61,700 nucleotides of DNA, from positions 1 to 61,700 of the IMG/VR virus record IMGVR_UViG_3300021131_000006; one strand, written 5' to 3'. The notes under the pieces are model-generated. The model ran no database searches. It saw only the letters and a program-made list of their open reading frames with translations, and had not been told where the DNA came from. Of the stretch, positions 52,501-60,527 are shown one piece after another. How positions within the stretch are numbered: the first letter of the stretch is position 1; each line of letters starts with the position of its first letter. The position numbers and the translations under genes were made by a program. The stretch is from a virus.

Positions 52501-52791
52501 GATGTAGTGGAGAAAAAAGATGATCCGTTTATTAACTATTTACATACTAAGGAATTTGAGATTCCAGATAATAAGGACTCATATGTGGTTGACTTTACCC
52601 ACTATCAAACAAAACAAAAAAAGATGATGGCCCACATCATATATTGCAATGGGCAAAAAGAGATGTTCCGTGTAATAGCTTTTCCAAAAGCTTATACGTT
52701 GGCATTAGGAAAGATGAAAGCAGGATCTTTCTGTTCCCCCGTTATTTCAGAATTGGATGACGGTACTAAATTCGTAAAGGATATAAAATGA
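49522..52791 (+). CDS. dnaE: DNA polymerase III alpha-type replicase (DnaE)
   Basis: 1089 residues from GTG 49522 (GGAG upstream); TTG 49519 is possible. The N-terminal PHP domain begins HLHVHSHYSLMDG (His5-11) with ITDHGTLS. The C-family polymerase core has GPGRGSAAGSLV, PD417-I-D419 and KFD566VLGLKT as the three catalytic Asp, QEQVMQ and SFNRSHAVAYS. The C-terminal OB-like region (residues ~920-1000, ILCAMVKSIKKGKGWSRVELVDDTG) follows. In PHP, His replaces the usual Glu of HSEYS. It likely replicates phage DNA independently of the host replicase. Confidence 0.93.
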   Translation: MNFTHLHVHSHYSLMDGLCSPEELLTAAKNAGQTAMAITDHGTLSSHREMQVAAKKLGMKPILGLEAYISATDRFDKRDIKKRDDNTQVFNHIILLAKNTEGLKNLQKLSEIAWTEGYYRKPRIDLEVLDEYGNGLIVLSGCMNGLIAKAIQRNDMDKAFEYARWFKNRFGDDFYLEMQSHNDKEINDGQILISKDLGIKMVATGDCHYATKDQKALEEVLLILSTKPNLAEGVNYESGKKIKDVFERLNHLYPDRPISFQDINVYIQSFKEISSDFGDGWDQSIYSNTQEIANKVEEYEFHQNLQLLPNPKKDAHKQLIQMCNDTLKEKGLENDQYKERLEEELQVIKDKEFSSYFLVVGDMVRWAKENEIMVGPGRGSAAGSLVCYLLGITEVDPIKYDLLFFRFINPERNDFPDIDTDFMDRRRGEVKEFLRKKFKNVASISTYQYFKDKGVVRDAGRVFDVPLGEINKALKGVETFEEFESNKNVDWFKQKYPEVLKFASELRGRIRSVGIHAAGVVVAKEPISKYAPIESRSDKDEDVSGRVPVVAYDMDQAADIGLIKFDVLGLKTLSVIQDTVNMVKERHKVSIDLNALPLDDKFVFDDLTGGFTKGVFQAEATPYTNLLIKMGVDTFEDLVASNALVRPGAMNTVGAEYLARKRGEKMVTYVHPIMKPFTERTYGVIIYQEQVMQACVHLGGMSWSEADKVRKIIGKKKDAKEFDVFKDKFIEGARSYISKEDAEHLWHDFEAHAGYSFNRSHAVAYSMVSYWTAWLKHYYPTEFVFALLKNEGNKDTRTEYLIEAKRLGIKVLLPHVNESGLDFTIQGNSIRFGLSDIKFISETIGKKLINARPYKSYAHLLEVAQEKKSGINSRAIDSLNAIGAATFDDNQRTGKESENYYEYLNIPKFDTRGITAHIKSQVTPLEEFLEEGTFILCAMVKSIKKGKGWSRVELVDDTGAIGIFHSENTQIETGNMYFFLVGDNRIHRYVTIVDVVEKKDDPFINYLHTKEFEIPDNKDSYVVDFTHYQTKQKKMMAHIIYCNGQKEMFRVIAFPKAYTLALGKMKAGSFCSPVISELDDGTKFVKDIK

Positions 52792-53060
52792 CAGATGAAA
52801 CAACACAGTCAGCAGTAGAATCTACTATTGCAGATGCAGTAGAAGCACAGCCACAGCCATCAAATGATGGTGTCAACATTAGTGTTGAACAGATTTTAGC
52901 AGCCATTCTTAGTAAGACTGGGGAAGTTAATATTCCTCTAGATACTTTAGTTGCTAATTATGCAGACAAAACAATCGCAGTAAATCAACTTGAGGATAAG
53001 TCTGTAACATTCAATCTTGTTGACATTGCTTCAGTACCAGCTGAAGAGCTAGCAGAATAA
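52788..53060 (+). CDS. Small acidic hypothetical protein
   Basis: 90 residues, ATGA overlap with the polymerase stop and AAAGGA upstream. Acidic, with a disordered N-terminus, then VNISVEQILAAILSKTGEVNIPLDTLVANYADKTIAVN and a short acidic end. Position between polymerase and RecA suggests a replication accessory. No family recognised. Confidence 0.65.
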   Translation: MTDETTQSAVESTIADAVEAQPQPSNDGVNISVEQILAAILSKTGEVNIPLDTLVANYADKTIAVNQLEDKSVTFNLVDIASVPAEELAE

Positions 53061-53063
53061 AAT

Positions 53064-54062
53064 ATGACATTAGTAGCAGATAAGATACTAGCAAGTCTAG
53101 ATCCAAAAACTAGACAAAGGATTCAGCTTGCTACAGATGTCAGTTCAGAAAGACAAAAAACTCCAAGTATTGGTTTAACTTTAGCTTTAAAGGGTGGTTT
53201 GGGGTTTGGCAGACAAGTTCTTATATGGGGAAATAAATCTGCTGGTAAATCTTCTTTCTGTTTGCAGATGATTGGTATGGCTCAAAAAGAAGGAAAGACT
53301 TGTGCTTGGATTGATGCTGAGTCTTCTTATGATCCAGCATGGGCAGCGGAATTAGGAGTAGATTCATCTTCCCTTATTTATTCTTCTGCAAAAAGTATTA
53401 ATGATATGGTAGACGTTGCAACCCAACTTATGGCAGCAGGTGTTGATATAATTGTAGTTGATTCTATATCAGCGTTGCTACCAGCAATCTATTTTGAAAA
53501 AGATAGCAATGATCTTAAAAAGCTAGAAGATACCAAACAGATTGGTGCTGAGGCAAAGGATATGACACATGCAGTCAAAATGCTTAACTACGCAAATAAA
53601 AATACGCTACTCGTCCTTATTTCTCAGCAGAGAAACCAGTTTGGTACTATGCATGCGTCGCATATCCCGACTGGGGGCATGGCAGTTAAGTTTTTCTCCA
53701 GTACGATTGTTAAGCTTTGGTCTTCTGAAGCAGAAGCAAATGCTATTAAATCTGGAATCCAAGTTGGTGACAAGATTATTGAACAGAAGGTTGGCAGGCC
53801 AGTTAACTGGATCGTTGACTATAATAAACTTGGACCGATGGGCCAGAGCGGTCAATACGACTTTTACTATCAAGGAGATAACCTTGGCATTGACGCCATC
53901 GGAGAAGTTTTAGATTGCGCTGAAATGATGGGCAAAATTCAAAAAGGTGGCGCATGGTATACTATAGGTGAAGAAAGATTCCAAGGAAGAAATAAAGCTT
54001 TGGAGTATCTAAGAGAAAATCCCGATGTGGTAGAAAAGTTAAAAGAAGATATTTATGGGTAA
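53064..54062 (+). CDS. recA: RecA-like recombinase
   Basis: 332 residues. Walker A G56-NKSAGKS63, the AWIDAESSYDPAWA segment and Walker B IIVVD133SISALLP, loop L1/L2 region (QQRNQFG...PTGGMAVKFFSS). The C-terminus has KIIEQKVGRPVNWIVDYNKLGPMG. It binds ssDNA and promotes strand exchange, serving recombination-dependent replication with the RuvC and Cas4-like genes downstream. It is about the length of cellular RecA and likely functional. Confidence 0.9.
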   Translation: MTLVADKILASLDPKTRQRIQLATDVSSERQKTPSIGLTLALKGGLGFGRQVLIWGNKSAGKSSFCLQMIGMAQKEGKTCAWIDAESSYDPAWAAELGVDSSSLIYSSAKSINDMVDVATQLMAAGVDIIVVDSISALLPAIYFEKDSNDLKKLEDTKQIGAEAKDMTHAVKMLNYANKNTLLVLISQQRNQFGTMHASHIPTGGMAVKFFSSTIVKLWSSEAEANAIKSGIQVGDKIIEQKVGRPVNWIVDYNKLGPMGQSGQYDFYYQGDNLGIDAIGEVLDCAEMMGKIQKGGAWYTIGEERFQGRNKALEYLRENPDVVEKLKEDIYG

Positions 54063-54231
54063 GTTTAGTAATTTTGTAAGCAAAGATCAGCCAGGATGTG
54101 AAAAGATATTTGGTACTTACGGGTGTAAGTACTGCAAAGAAGATATGGATCACGCTTGGTGGGACAACAACAAAGCAATGTTTTTTTGGATATGCTCTCA
54201 AGGTCATAGATCAGAACATCAGTTAGGATAA
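54055..54231 (+). CDS. 58-aa zinc-finger-like protein
   Basis: ATG 54055 overlaps the recA stop by 8 nt; TAA at 54229-54231. The peptide has CEKIFGTYGCKYCKEDMDHAWW, then WICSQGHRSEH, giving a likely C2/CH zinc site. It lies in the same operon as recA and the PD-(D/E)XK-like gene that follows by 1 nt. Confidence 0.65.
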   Translation: MGKFSNFVSKDQPGCEKIFGTYGCKYCKEDMDHAWWDNNKAMFFWICSQGHRSEHQLG

Positions 54232-54232
54232 A

Positions 54233-54541
54233 ATGTCAGAGCGTGGAGAAGTAAAAAGAGATGGTGCTAAAGCGCAAAAAAATTCTGGACGTGGGGACTA
54301 TCAAAAGGGAGATGCTACATGGCATGATTTTGTGGTTGACTATAAAGAATATTCAAAGTCCATCTCTATTAGCAAAGAAATTTGGGCAAAGATATGTACA
54401 GATACGTTCAAAGTTTCTAGAGAAAAATATCCAGTTCTTAAACTTATACTTGGTGAGACTGGTCAAAAAACAAGACTTGCAGTAATTGAATGGGCATTAT
54501 TTGAGCAGATGGAGGAAGCATGGCGGAAACAACAATCTTAG
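54233..54541 (+). CDS. PD-(D/E)XK-like nuclease or resolvase (tentative)
   Basis: 102 residues, ATG after TTAGGATAA. The N-terminal half has RDGAKAQKNSGRGDYQKGDATWHDFVVDYKEYSKS: a Gly-rich basic part, then GDATWHDF and VDYKEY, which fits a PD-(D/E)XK site in a small Hjc-like fold. The second half is helical. It sits with recA, Cas4-like and RuvC genes. An HJ resolvase or a recombination nuclease is a reasonable guess. Confidence 0.5.
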   Translation: MSERGEVKRDGAKAQKNSGRGDYQKGDATWHDFVVDYKEYSKSISISKEIWAKICTDTFKVSREKYPVLKLILGETGQKTRLAVIEWALFEQMEEAWRKQQS

Positions 54542-54846
54542 AGCAGCTAAGTGCTGTAACGGAATTTAACGATCTTTCTGAGTATATGCAGGATAAAGAT
54601 TTAGATGAAGCTATGTCTTTAATAATTAAACTAATTGCAAAGCCAGATGTTCCTTCAACCAAAGCTCCAGACTTAATTGTTAAACTTCAGGCTATAAGTT
54701 CTAAGTTTGCAATTCAAGCACGTTACTACACCACCTTTGAAAAAGGCGGGGAATCCTCTAAGAGGAAAAATGCATATTACACAGCAGCAGAAGCAGTAGA
54801 TAAACTAGTTGATGCTTTAAAGTATTCAGCCAGATATGGGGTTTAA
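54520..54846 (+). CDS. Small helical hypothetical protein
   Basis: 108 residues, ATG after GGAGGAAG within the previous gene. All-helical pattern: LEQLSAVTEFNDLSEYMQDKDLDEAMSLIIKLI and YYTAAEAVDKLVDALKYSARYGV. No recognised family. Operon context suggests DNA metabolism. Confidence 0.6.
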   Translation: MAETTILEQLSAVTEFNDLSEYMQDKDLDEAMSLIIKLIAKPDVPSTKAPDLIVKLQAISSKFAIQARYYTTFEKGGESSKRKNAYYTAAEAVDKLVDALKYSARYGV

Positions 54847-55629
54847 TTGGCAAGCATAACAACACTGCAAATTCATAAGAAGCCAAATGGATTTGATACT
54901 AAAAGATTCATTGAAGAGTTTAATAATACTTATGAAAGTAAAGCAGGGTTTACTGAAAAGAAAACATTCTCTCCCAGCACTTTAGGCTATGGTCATGGCA
55001 AATGTGCTAGATATTGGTACATAGCATTTAGTGGTGCAGAGTTTGAAGACACTGCTGGTCCCGCTGCAAAGGCTGCTATGGAGAACGGTAACTTTGTTCA
55101 CGACAGAATTCAGTCCAGGATGAGTAAAATGGCGGGTAATTACAAAGTAATTGCTCACGAAATAGATACTTGGCATGAAGATCCTCCTATCCATGGATAT
55201 ATGGATAGTCTTGTTCAAGATATTGAAAATGATCTTATGATTCCATTTGAAATTAAATCAGCTAAAGATGAACAATACTCTATTAAAAGATATGATCTAG
55301 AGCCGTCGGACAACCATAGAATTCAACTTTTAACATACATGAAAGTGTGGGGTTATAATCAGGGTGTTTTTGTTTATGAAAACAAAAATGATCAATCTTT
55401 GCTTCTTATAAACATTCAGATGAATGAAGAAAACCAAAAGCTTATTGATTATGTTTTTGATTGGCTTCGTGGTGTCTATGATATTTATTTGGCTGAAACA
55501 TTGCCAAATAGAGCCTTTACTAAAACTCAAAGTGCTTGCAAGTATTGTCCAGTTAAAAAGGTTTGCTGGAAAGATATGAAAAATGATGAGGGAGAAGTTG
55601 AGTATCCCGCCATGGAGACATCTTTATGA
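54847..55629 (+). CDS. Cas4-like PD-(D/E)XK exonuclease
   Basis: 260 residues, TTG start directly after the previous stop. One cysteine, C53, lies near the N-terminus (GHGKCARYW), and C231, C234 and C240 lie at the C-terminus, the [4Fe-4S] ligand set of Cas4/AddB-type nucleases. The nuclease core shows H-G-Y-M-D120 and F-E135-x-K137. Such phage exonucleases resect DNA ends for recombination with RecA. No CRISPR genes are near. Confidence 0.85.
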   Translation: MASITTLQIHKKPNGFDTKRFIEEFNNTYESKAGFTEKKTFSPSTLGYGHGKCARYWYIAFSGAEFEDTAGPAAKAAMENGNFVHDRIQSRMSKMAGNYKVIAHEIDTWHEDPPIHGYMDSLVQDIENDLMIPFEIKSAKDEQYSIKRYDLEPSDNHRIQLLTYMKVWGYNQGVFVYENKNDQSLLLINIQMNEENQKLIDYVFDWLRGVYDIYLAETLPNRAFTKTQSACKYCPVKKVCWKDMKNDEGEVEYPAMETSL

Positions 55630-55907
55630 TATGTTCTAATAATGGTTGCGTAAATGAATTTAAGCCTAAGACACACAATCAGAAATATTGCTCAGACGAA
55701 TGCTGCAAGATTGCTACTAATATTAAAATAAAAGAAAAGTATTACTATAAAAAAGCTAGACTTTCAGGAGAAAAGTTTACTTGCAAAACACGTGGGTGTA
55801 AGCAGGTATTAAATAGATTTACTACTGATGAAGTTTGTGAAGTATGCAAGGCTAAAGATAAAGAAAAAGAACGTCAGGGCTTATTGGATATGTTAAATGG
55901 AAAGTAG
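55626..55907 (+). CDS. Zinc-finger protein
   Basis: 93 residues, ATGA overlap with the Cas4-like gene. Residues ~3-27 have CSNNGCVNEFKPKTHNQKYC...C, a FYVE/zf-like knuckle, and residues ~53-75 have CKTRGC...CEVC, a second knuckle. The linker is basic. Probably a nucleic-acid-binding helper. Overlaps the RuvC gene by 11 nt. Confidence 0.7.
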   Translation: MICSNNGCVNEFKPKTHNQKYCSDECCKIATNIKIKEKYYYKKARLSGEKFTCKTRGCKQVLNRFTTDEVCEVCKAKDKEKERQGLLDMLNGK

Positions 55908-56427
55908 AGTTCTAGGTATAGACTCAAGCACAAATAGCATAGCTTTCTGCTTAATGTCAGGAAAGAAGCCAGTTAAATGGGGAGAGATTGTTTTTCATGG
56001 ATCTAGTGTTTATGAAAGAATCTTAGATGCTAAACGCAAAGTCAGAGCATTAAAAAGTAAGTTAGATTATGATATAATATGTATAGAGGCTGCAGTTTCT
56101 GTTAAGTCTGTGGCTACTGGACTAAAGATGGCTTACATGTTTGGTACAATAATGGGGGAGTTGATGGACGATGATACAACAGTTATTGAAGTCCACCCAC
56201 TTAAGTGGCAGGGCTACATCAACAATCCTAATTTTACAAAAGCTGAAAAAGAATCAGTCAAGAAAGATTTTCCAGGAAAAACAGAATCTTGGTATAAAAA
56301 CAAAGTTAGAGAACTAAGGAAGCAAAAAACTATTGAGTTTGCTAAAACTCTAGGAGTTAATACTGATAACAATAACGTTACAGACTCAGTGGGTATTGCT
56401 TGGTGGGCAGTAAATGAAGCTATATGA
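55897..56427 (+). CDS. RuvC-like Holliday junction resolvase
   Basis: 176 residues. Catalytic acidic residues D9 (LGIDSSTNS), E64 (IICIEAA) and D163 (VTDSVGIAWW) in the RuvC pattern. It cuts four-way junctions formed by recombination so that concatemers can be packaged. It lies just upstream of the terminase block, where such an activity is needed. Length equals bacterial RuvC. Confidence 0.85.
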   Translation: MESRVLGIDSSTNSIAFCLMSGKKPVKWGEIVFHGSSVYERILDAKRKVRALKSKLDYDIICIEAAVSVKSVATGLKMAYMFGTIMGELMDDDTTVIEVHPLKWQGYINNPNFTKAEKESVKKDFPGKTESWYKNKVRELRKQKTIEFAKTLGVNTDNNNVTDSVGIAWWAVNEAI

Positions 56428-56576
56428 AGCTATATGAATCTAAAGATTGGCTTTACAAACGTTATGTAGTTGAGCGTAAAGATATTGTTACACTTGCAAA
56501 AGAAGCTGGATGTAGCCATATGACAATAGTTAGATATTTAGAAAAATACGGGATACAAAAAAGAGGGAACAGATAG
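56424..56576 (+). CDS. 50-aa HTH protein
   Basis: ATG 56424 overlaps the RuvC stop (ATGA) and TAG 56574-56576 overlaps the next GTG. The peptide MKLYESKDWLYKRYVVERKD, then IVTLAKEAGCSHMTIVRYLEKYGI, is a clean helix-turn-helix of the resolvase/sigma-region type. It is only about the size of one HTH. A regulator or a terminase-related DNA binder is possible. Confidence 0.7.
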   Translation: MKLYESKDWLYKRYVVERKDIVTLAKEAGCSHMTIVRYLEKYGIQKRGNR

Positions 56577-56758
56577 TGCCAGTTTATGAATATAACTGTG
56601 TAGAGTGTGAAGAAAAAATAGAAGTTACTAGATCATTTAGTGATCCTGAAGTTATTCCGCCATGTCAATCTTGCGGTTATAAGATGGTAAGAGTATATAC
56701 GCCAGCTGGGATCCAATTTAAAGGTTCTGGCTTTTATAAAACAGATAATGGTAGATAA
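56576..56758 (+). CDS. FmdB-type zinc-ribbon protein
   Basis: 60 residues, GTG start overlapping the HTH stop. The pattern MPVYEYNCVECEEKIEVTRS, then PPCQSCGYKMVRVYTPAGIQFKGSGFY, is the FmdB/zf-ribbon_8 family, including the terminal FKGSGFY signature. Two CxxC knuckles bind zinc. Family members are putative regulators. In phages they often lie next to terminase or replication genes. Confidence 0.88.
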   Translation: MPVYEYNCVECEEKIEVTRSFSDPEVIPPCQSCGYKMVRVYTPAGIQFKGSGFYKTDNGR

Positions 56759-57283
56759 ATGGATAATGTAATAGAACTTTCAGATCATTTTGAGCAAATG
56801 AATAAGGTTGTTGCTGAGTTTATTAAAGGCAACAATGTAAATCAGATTGCAAAATCATTCTCGTTAAAGCCTATGCAAGTAAATCAAATGCTATCAAATT
56901 GGCGTGATCTTATGCAGGGAGATAGCGGTATTCGTGAAAGAGCCAGAGAAGCTCTTGGTGCAGCGGACCAACATTACTCGATGATTATTAAAGAGGCTTG
57001 GAATACTGTAGAGCAAGCAGATGCTCAAGAAGCTTTAAATGTAAAAGCCCAATCCCTCAAGCTTATAGCGGATGTAGAAGGAAAAAGAATTGACATGCTA
57101 CAAAAAGCTGGTGTGCTTGAAAAGAATGAGATGGCAGATCAGATACTTGAAACAGAACGCAAGCAAGAGATACTTGTAGGGATATTAAGAGATGTTACTT
57201 CATCTTGTCCTAACTGCAAGCAAGAAGTTGCCAGAAGGCTATCCTCCGCAACCAATCAGGTAGAGGTAATATCAGTTGACTGA
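56759..57283 (+). CDS. Terminase small subunit-like protein
   Basis: 174 residues. The N-terminal HTH (FIKGNNVNQIAKSFSLKPMQVNQML) binds DNA; the middle is helical (KAQSLKLIADVEGKRIDMLQKAGVL); CPNC lies near the C-terminus. Directly upstream of, and overlapping by 8 nt, the large subunit, so it very probably recognises phage DNA for packaging. Confidence 0.8.
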   Translation: MDNVIELSDHFEQMNKVVAEFIKGNNVNQIAKSFSLKPMQVNQMLSNWRDLMQGDSGIRERAREALGAADQHYSMIIKEAWNTVEQADAQEALNVKAQSLKLIADVEGKRIDMLQKAGVLEKNEMADQILETERKQEILVGILRDVTSSCPNCKQEVARRLSSATNQVEVISVD

Positions 57284-59117
57284 TTTTAGTGAATTTTTAG
57301 GTGCTCTTGAAGAAGATGCTTTTGAAGAAACCCCAGTAGAAATTGAGGAGTTTGTAACTTCAAAAGACTATCTTGCTTTGCCACCACTTTCACAATATCA
57401 ATATCAAATGATCAAAGCATCAACTCAAATTTATAAAAAAGAAACATTAATTAAGTTATACGGAGAAGAAGATGGAGCAAAAAGATGGGGGCAAACTTGT
57501 AATGAAGTTATCTTCCAGCTGGGAAAAGGTTCTGGAAAAGACTATACTTCAACTATTGCGTGTTCGTATGTAGTTTATTTATTGCTTTGTCTTAAAGATC
57601 CAGCCAGATATTATGGCAAACCTCCAGGAGACTCCATTGATATTATTAACGTTGCGGTAAACGCTATACAGGCACAACAGGTTTTTTTTAAAGGTTTTAA
57701 AAACAGAATAACACGATGCCGTTGGTTTGATGGCAAATATGAAGCAAAGATGGGAAGTATTGCTTTTGACAAAGCAATTACCGTTCACTCTGGTCACTCT
57801 CAAAGAGAATCTTGGGAGGGTTACAACCTTTTATTTGCAGTGCTTGACGAAATTTCAGGTTTTGATTTAGATTCAACAAGCGGTAATGAACAATCTAAAA
57901 CTGCTTCTGCAATCTATAAGATGTTTAGAGGATCTGTAGACTCTCGTTTTCCACAATTTGGAAAGGTAATTCTTCTTTCATTCCCACGTTTTAAAAATGA
58001 TTATATTCAACAAAGATATAATGAAGTAGTTGCAGATAAAGAAGTTATAGTTCGTACACATACTTTTAAAGTAGATGAAGATTTACCAGAGGGGACTGAA
58101 GGTAATGAATTCTCAATTGAATGGGAAGAAGATCATATCCTTAACTATAATGTGCCTAGAGTATTTGCATTAAAGCGTCCCACATGGGAGATTAACCCAA
58201 CAATTAAAATTGAAGATTTAGCTATGAACTTCTATTCAGATCCTATAGATGCCCTATCTCGTTTTGCATGTATGCCTCCTGAAGCTATTGATGCACTTTT
58301 CCATTCCCGTGAAAAAGTTGAAACTGCATTTAGCAATTTAAACATAGCCCTTGATGAAAATAATGCATTTAAAGAATGGTTTGTGCCAGATCCAGAAAAG
58401 TCATATTATATACACGTTGACTTAGCACAAAAGCATGACCATTGTGCAGTATCAATGGCACATGTAGATAAGTGGGTTACTATGAAACTATCTGGCGCAT
58501 ATACAGATGCACAACCATTTGTAGTTGTTGATGCAATCAGATATTGGACTCCTACTAAAGAAAAGTCTGTTGACTTTACAGATGTTAAGAACTATATAAT
58601 TAGTTTAAAACAAAGAGGATTTAATATTCGTAGAGTTACATTTGACCGATGGAATTCTTTTGACATGATGGAGCAGTTAAAATCATACGGAATGAACTGT
58701 GAAGTCCTTTCTGTGGCTAAAAAACACTATGAAGATATGCTTTTATGCGTAATGGAAGAAAGATTAACTGGTCCTAGATTACCTTTAATTATTGATGAAT
58801 TACTTGAATTAAGAATTGTTAAAAGGGATAAGGTTGATCACCCACGCAAAGGTTCTAAAGACCTTGCAGATGCTACTTGCGGTGCAATTTTTAATGCGAT
58901 ATCATTAACACCAAAGGGAGATGGAGAAATCCAAGTTTACTCCTATGATGCATTTGATGAAGAAGTGGTCGGGAGCCCATCAGATGTAAAGCAAGATAAC
59001 ACTATCAAAGCTCCAAATATCAGATATATGCCAGCAAGCCTAAAAGATTATCTTGGTATAGAAGATGAAGAACCAAATCCAGAAACTGGTTTTGTAGACA
59101 ATTTTACAATATTGTAG
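57276..59117 (+). CDS. Terminase large subunit
   Basis: 613 residues, TTG start overlapping the small subunit. ATPase with Walker A G83-KGSGKD89 and Walker B LLFAVLD191E192, coupling motif region SFPRFKND. The RuvC/RNase H-like nuclease begins YIHVD382LAQKHDHCAVS with FDRWNSFDMM and a C-terminal D in KDLADATCG. It translocates and cuts DNA at the portal. It lies 43 kb downstream of the portal in this map, which is unusual for siphoviruses. Confidence 0.92.
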   Translation: MTDFSEFLGALEEDAFEETPVEIEEFVTSKDYLALPPLSQYQYQMIKASTQIYKKETLIKLYGEEDGAKRWGQTCNEVIFQLGKGSGKDYTSTIACSYVVYLLLCLKDPARYYGKPPGDSIDIINVAVNAIQAQQVFFKGFKNRITRCRWFDGKYEAKMGSIAFDKAITVHSGHSQRESWEGYNLLFAVLDEISGFDLDSTSGNEQSKTASAIYKMFRGSVDSRFPQFGKVILLSFPRFKNDYIQQRYNEVVADKEVIVRTHTFKVDEDLPEGTEGNEFSIEWEEDHILNYNVPRVFALKRPTWEINPTIKIEDLAMNFYSDPIDALSRFACMPPEAIDALFHSREKVETAFSNLNIALDENNAFKEWFVPDPEKSYYIHVDLAQKHDHCAVSMAHVDKWVTMKLSGAYTDAQPFVVVDAIRYWTPTKEKSVDFTDVKNYIISLKQRGFNIRRVTFDRWNSFDMMEQLKSYGMNCEVLSVAKKHYEDMLLCVMEERLTGPRLPLIIDELLELRIVKRDKVDHPRKGSKDLADATCGAIFNAISLTPKGDGEIQVYSYDAFDEEVVGSPSDVKQDNTIKAPNIRYMPASLKDYLGIEDEEPNPETGFVDNFTIL

Positions 59118-59122
59118 GGATT

Positions 59123-59368
59123 ATGAAACTTAAGTTACTGAAGAGTAATAAAACTAAGATTGATTATGAGTCTTTATATCATGATTCTCAGCAAAAATTA
59201 AGCTGGTATATTGAAGCCATAGAGACAAAACAAATACAATGTGATAGAATAGAATCTATTGCGGAAGACCTTCGCAAAGAAAATGCCAAGCTTAAAAAAG
59301 AGCTTGATGCCCTAAAGCAGGGAATGTTAGATTTGCCTAAACTATTAGGTAAAAACCTAGGAAAATAA
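59123..59368 (+). CDS. Small coiled-coil protein
   Basis: 81 residues; ATG with TAGGGA just upstream. Basic N-terminus, then a long helix (IESIAEDLRKENAKLKKELDALKQGML). No enzymatic motif. It follows terminase by 5 nt and may be co-transcribed with it. Function unknown. Confidence 0.65.
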   Translation: MKLKLLKSNKTKIDYESLYHDSQQKLSWYIEAIETKQIQCDRIESIAEDLRKENAKLKKELDALKQGMLDLPKLLGKNLGK

Positions 59369-59390
59369 CCTACTAAAGAAAAGGAAAACA

Positions 59391-60512
59391 ATGAACGTAA
59401 CAAAGAAGATCGCTATTGCAGCAGCTGCAGCTCTTGCAATCGCAGGCATCTCAACTTCAGCACATGCAGCACCGCTTGCGGTAACTGTTGCTGGATCAAC
59501 AAACACAACAACAGCGACTGCTCCAGTATCAGTAGCCGTCCCAGTATCAAATGTAATTGATTCATCAAATACCGTAGCACTTGCTGCTACAGCAGATACT
59601 GCAACATCAGTTTCATTTGTTGCATCAGGCGTAAAGCTTGTTTCAGCATTGAACACAACCCTTGCACCAGTTTCTGTTGCATCAGGCACATCATCAATTT
59701 CTGTAACATCAACAGGTGCTGCAGTGACAGTATATGCATACACAACTTCAACTTCTGTTGGATCAGTTACCATTACAAATGGTGCATATTCAACAATTGT
59801 TTACATTAAGGGTACAGCAGGCGTTGCAGCAAACGTTGCAGTCGCAGTCCCTTCAGCAACATCAGTCGGAACTATTCCAACAATTTCTGTTTCAGCAACA
59901 GACGTATTTGGAAACCCAGTTGCATCTGAGGCTGTTTCTGTAACTTTGATCGGTGCAACATTCTCTGATGCATCAATTACAAAGACCCTTACAACTGCTT
60001 CTGTAACATCTGCAGCAGGAGTAACTCCAGTCACAGTACTAGGATCAGCAACAGGAACACTTGCTACAGCAGTAGCGGGATCAGTGACCGTAGTTGCAAC
60101 AGATGCTTCAATCGCAGCAACTGCAACAGGTCTTCCTGCAGCAGTCAAGTCAGCAATTGCAACATTTAATGTATCTGATCTTGGTGCACAGATTGTTGCA
60201 TTGAATGCACAGCTTGCAGCAGCAAATTCTGCAAAGGCTAGTTCAGATGCTGCACTTGCAGCAGAAAAGGTGGCACATGCTAATGACCTTGCAGCCCTTA
60301 CAGCAGAAAAAGCAGGACGTGCAGCCGATAAGGTAGCATCAGATAAGGCATCAGCAGATGCAAAGTCTGCCCTAGATGCTGCTACAACTGCCCTTACACT
60401 CGAGAAGGCAACACATGCTTCTGACCTTGCTACTCTTAATAAGGCTTATCTTGCACTAGTTGCTAAGTATAACGCTCAGGCTAAGAAGTACAAGTTTGCA
60501 GCAGTTAAGTAA
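59391..60512 (+). CDS. Secreted surface-like protein, host-type composition
   Basis: 373 residues, AAAGGAAAAC upstream. A clear Sec signal peptide (KK, then a hydrophobic Ala/Ile core, cleavage AHA|A after residue 26). Residues ~30-250 are Ala/Val/Thr/Ser-rich beta, with an Ig/invasin-like segment (TISVSATDVFGNPVASEAVSVTLIG, ~165-190). Residues ~260-355 form an Ala-rich coiled coil. The end KYNAQAKKYKFAAVK is basic. G+C is higher than in most neighbours and codon bias strong. It looks like a bacterial envelope or S-layer-type protein acquired from a host. Possible roles: masking receptors, superinfection exclusion or cell aggregation. Confidence 0.75.
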   Translation: MNVTKKIAIAAAAALAIAGISTSAHAAPLAVTVAGSTNTTTATAPVSVAVPVSNVIDSSNTVALAATADTATSVSFVASGVKLVSALNTTLAPVSVASGTSSISVTSTGAAVTVYAYTTSTSVGSVTITNGAYSTIVYIKGTAGVAANVAVAVPSATSVGTIPTISVSATDVFGNPVASEAVSVTLIGATFSDASITKTLTTASVTSAAGVTPVTVLGSATGTLATAVAGSVTVVATDASIAATATGLPAAVKSAIATFNVSDLGAQIVALNAQLAAANSAKASSDAALAAEKVAHANDLAALTAEKAGRAADKVASDKASADAKSALDAATTALTLEKATHASDLATLNKAYLALVAKYNAQAKKYKFAAVK

Positions 60513-60527
60513 ATAATACAACCTTGG

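Noticed and set aside
54847-55629. Cas4-like gene as sign of a CRISPR system
   Set aside because: No cas1/cas2, effector or repeat array in the window; it sits in a phage recombination operon with recA and ruvC.
59357-60148. Long - strand ORFs over the secreted protein gene
   Set aside because: Shadows of an Ala/Val/Thr-rich gene with strong signal peptide evidence on the + strand.
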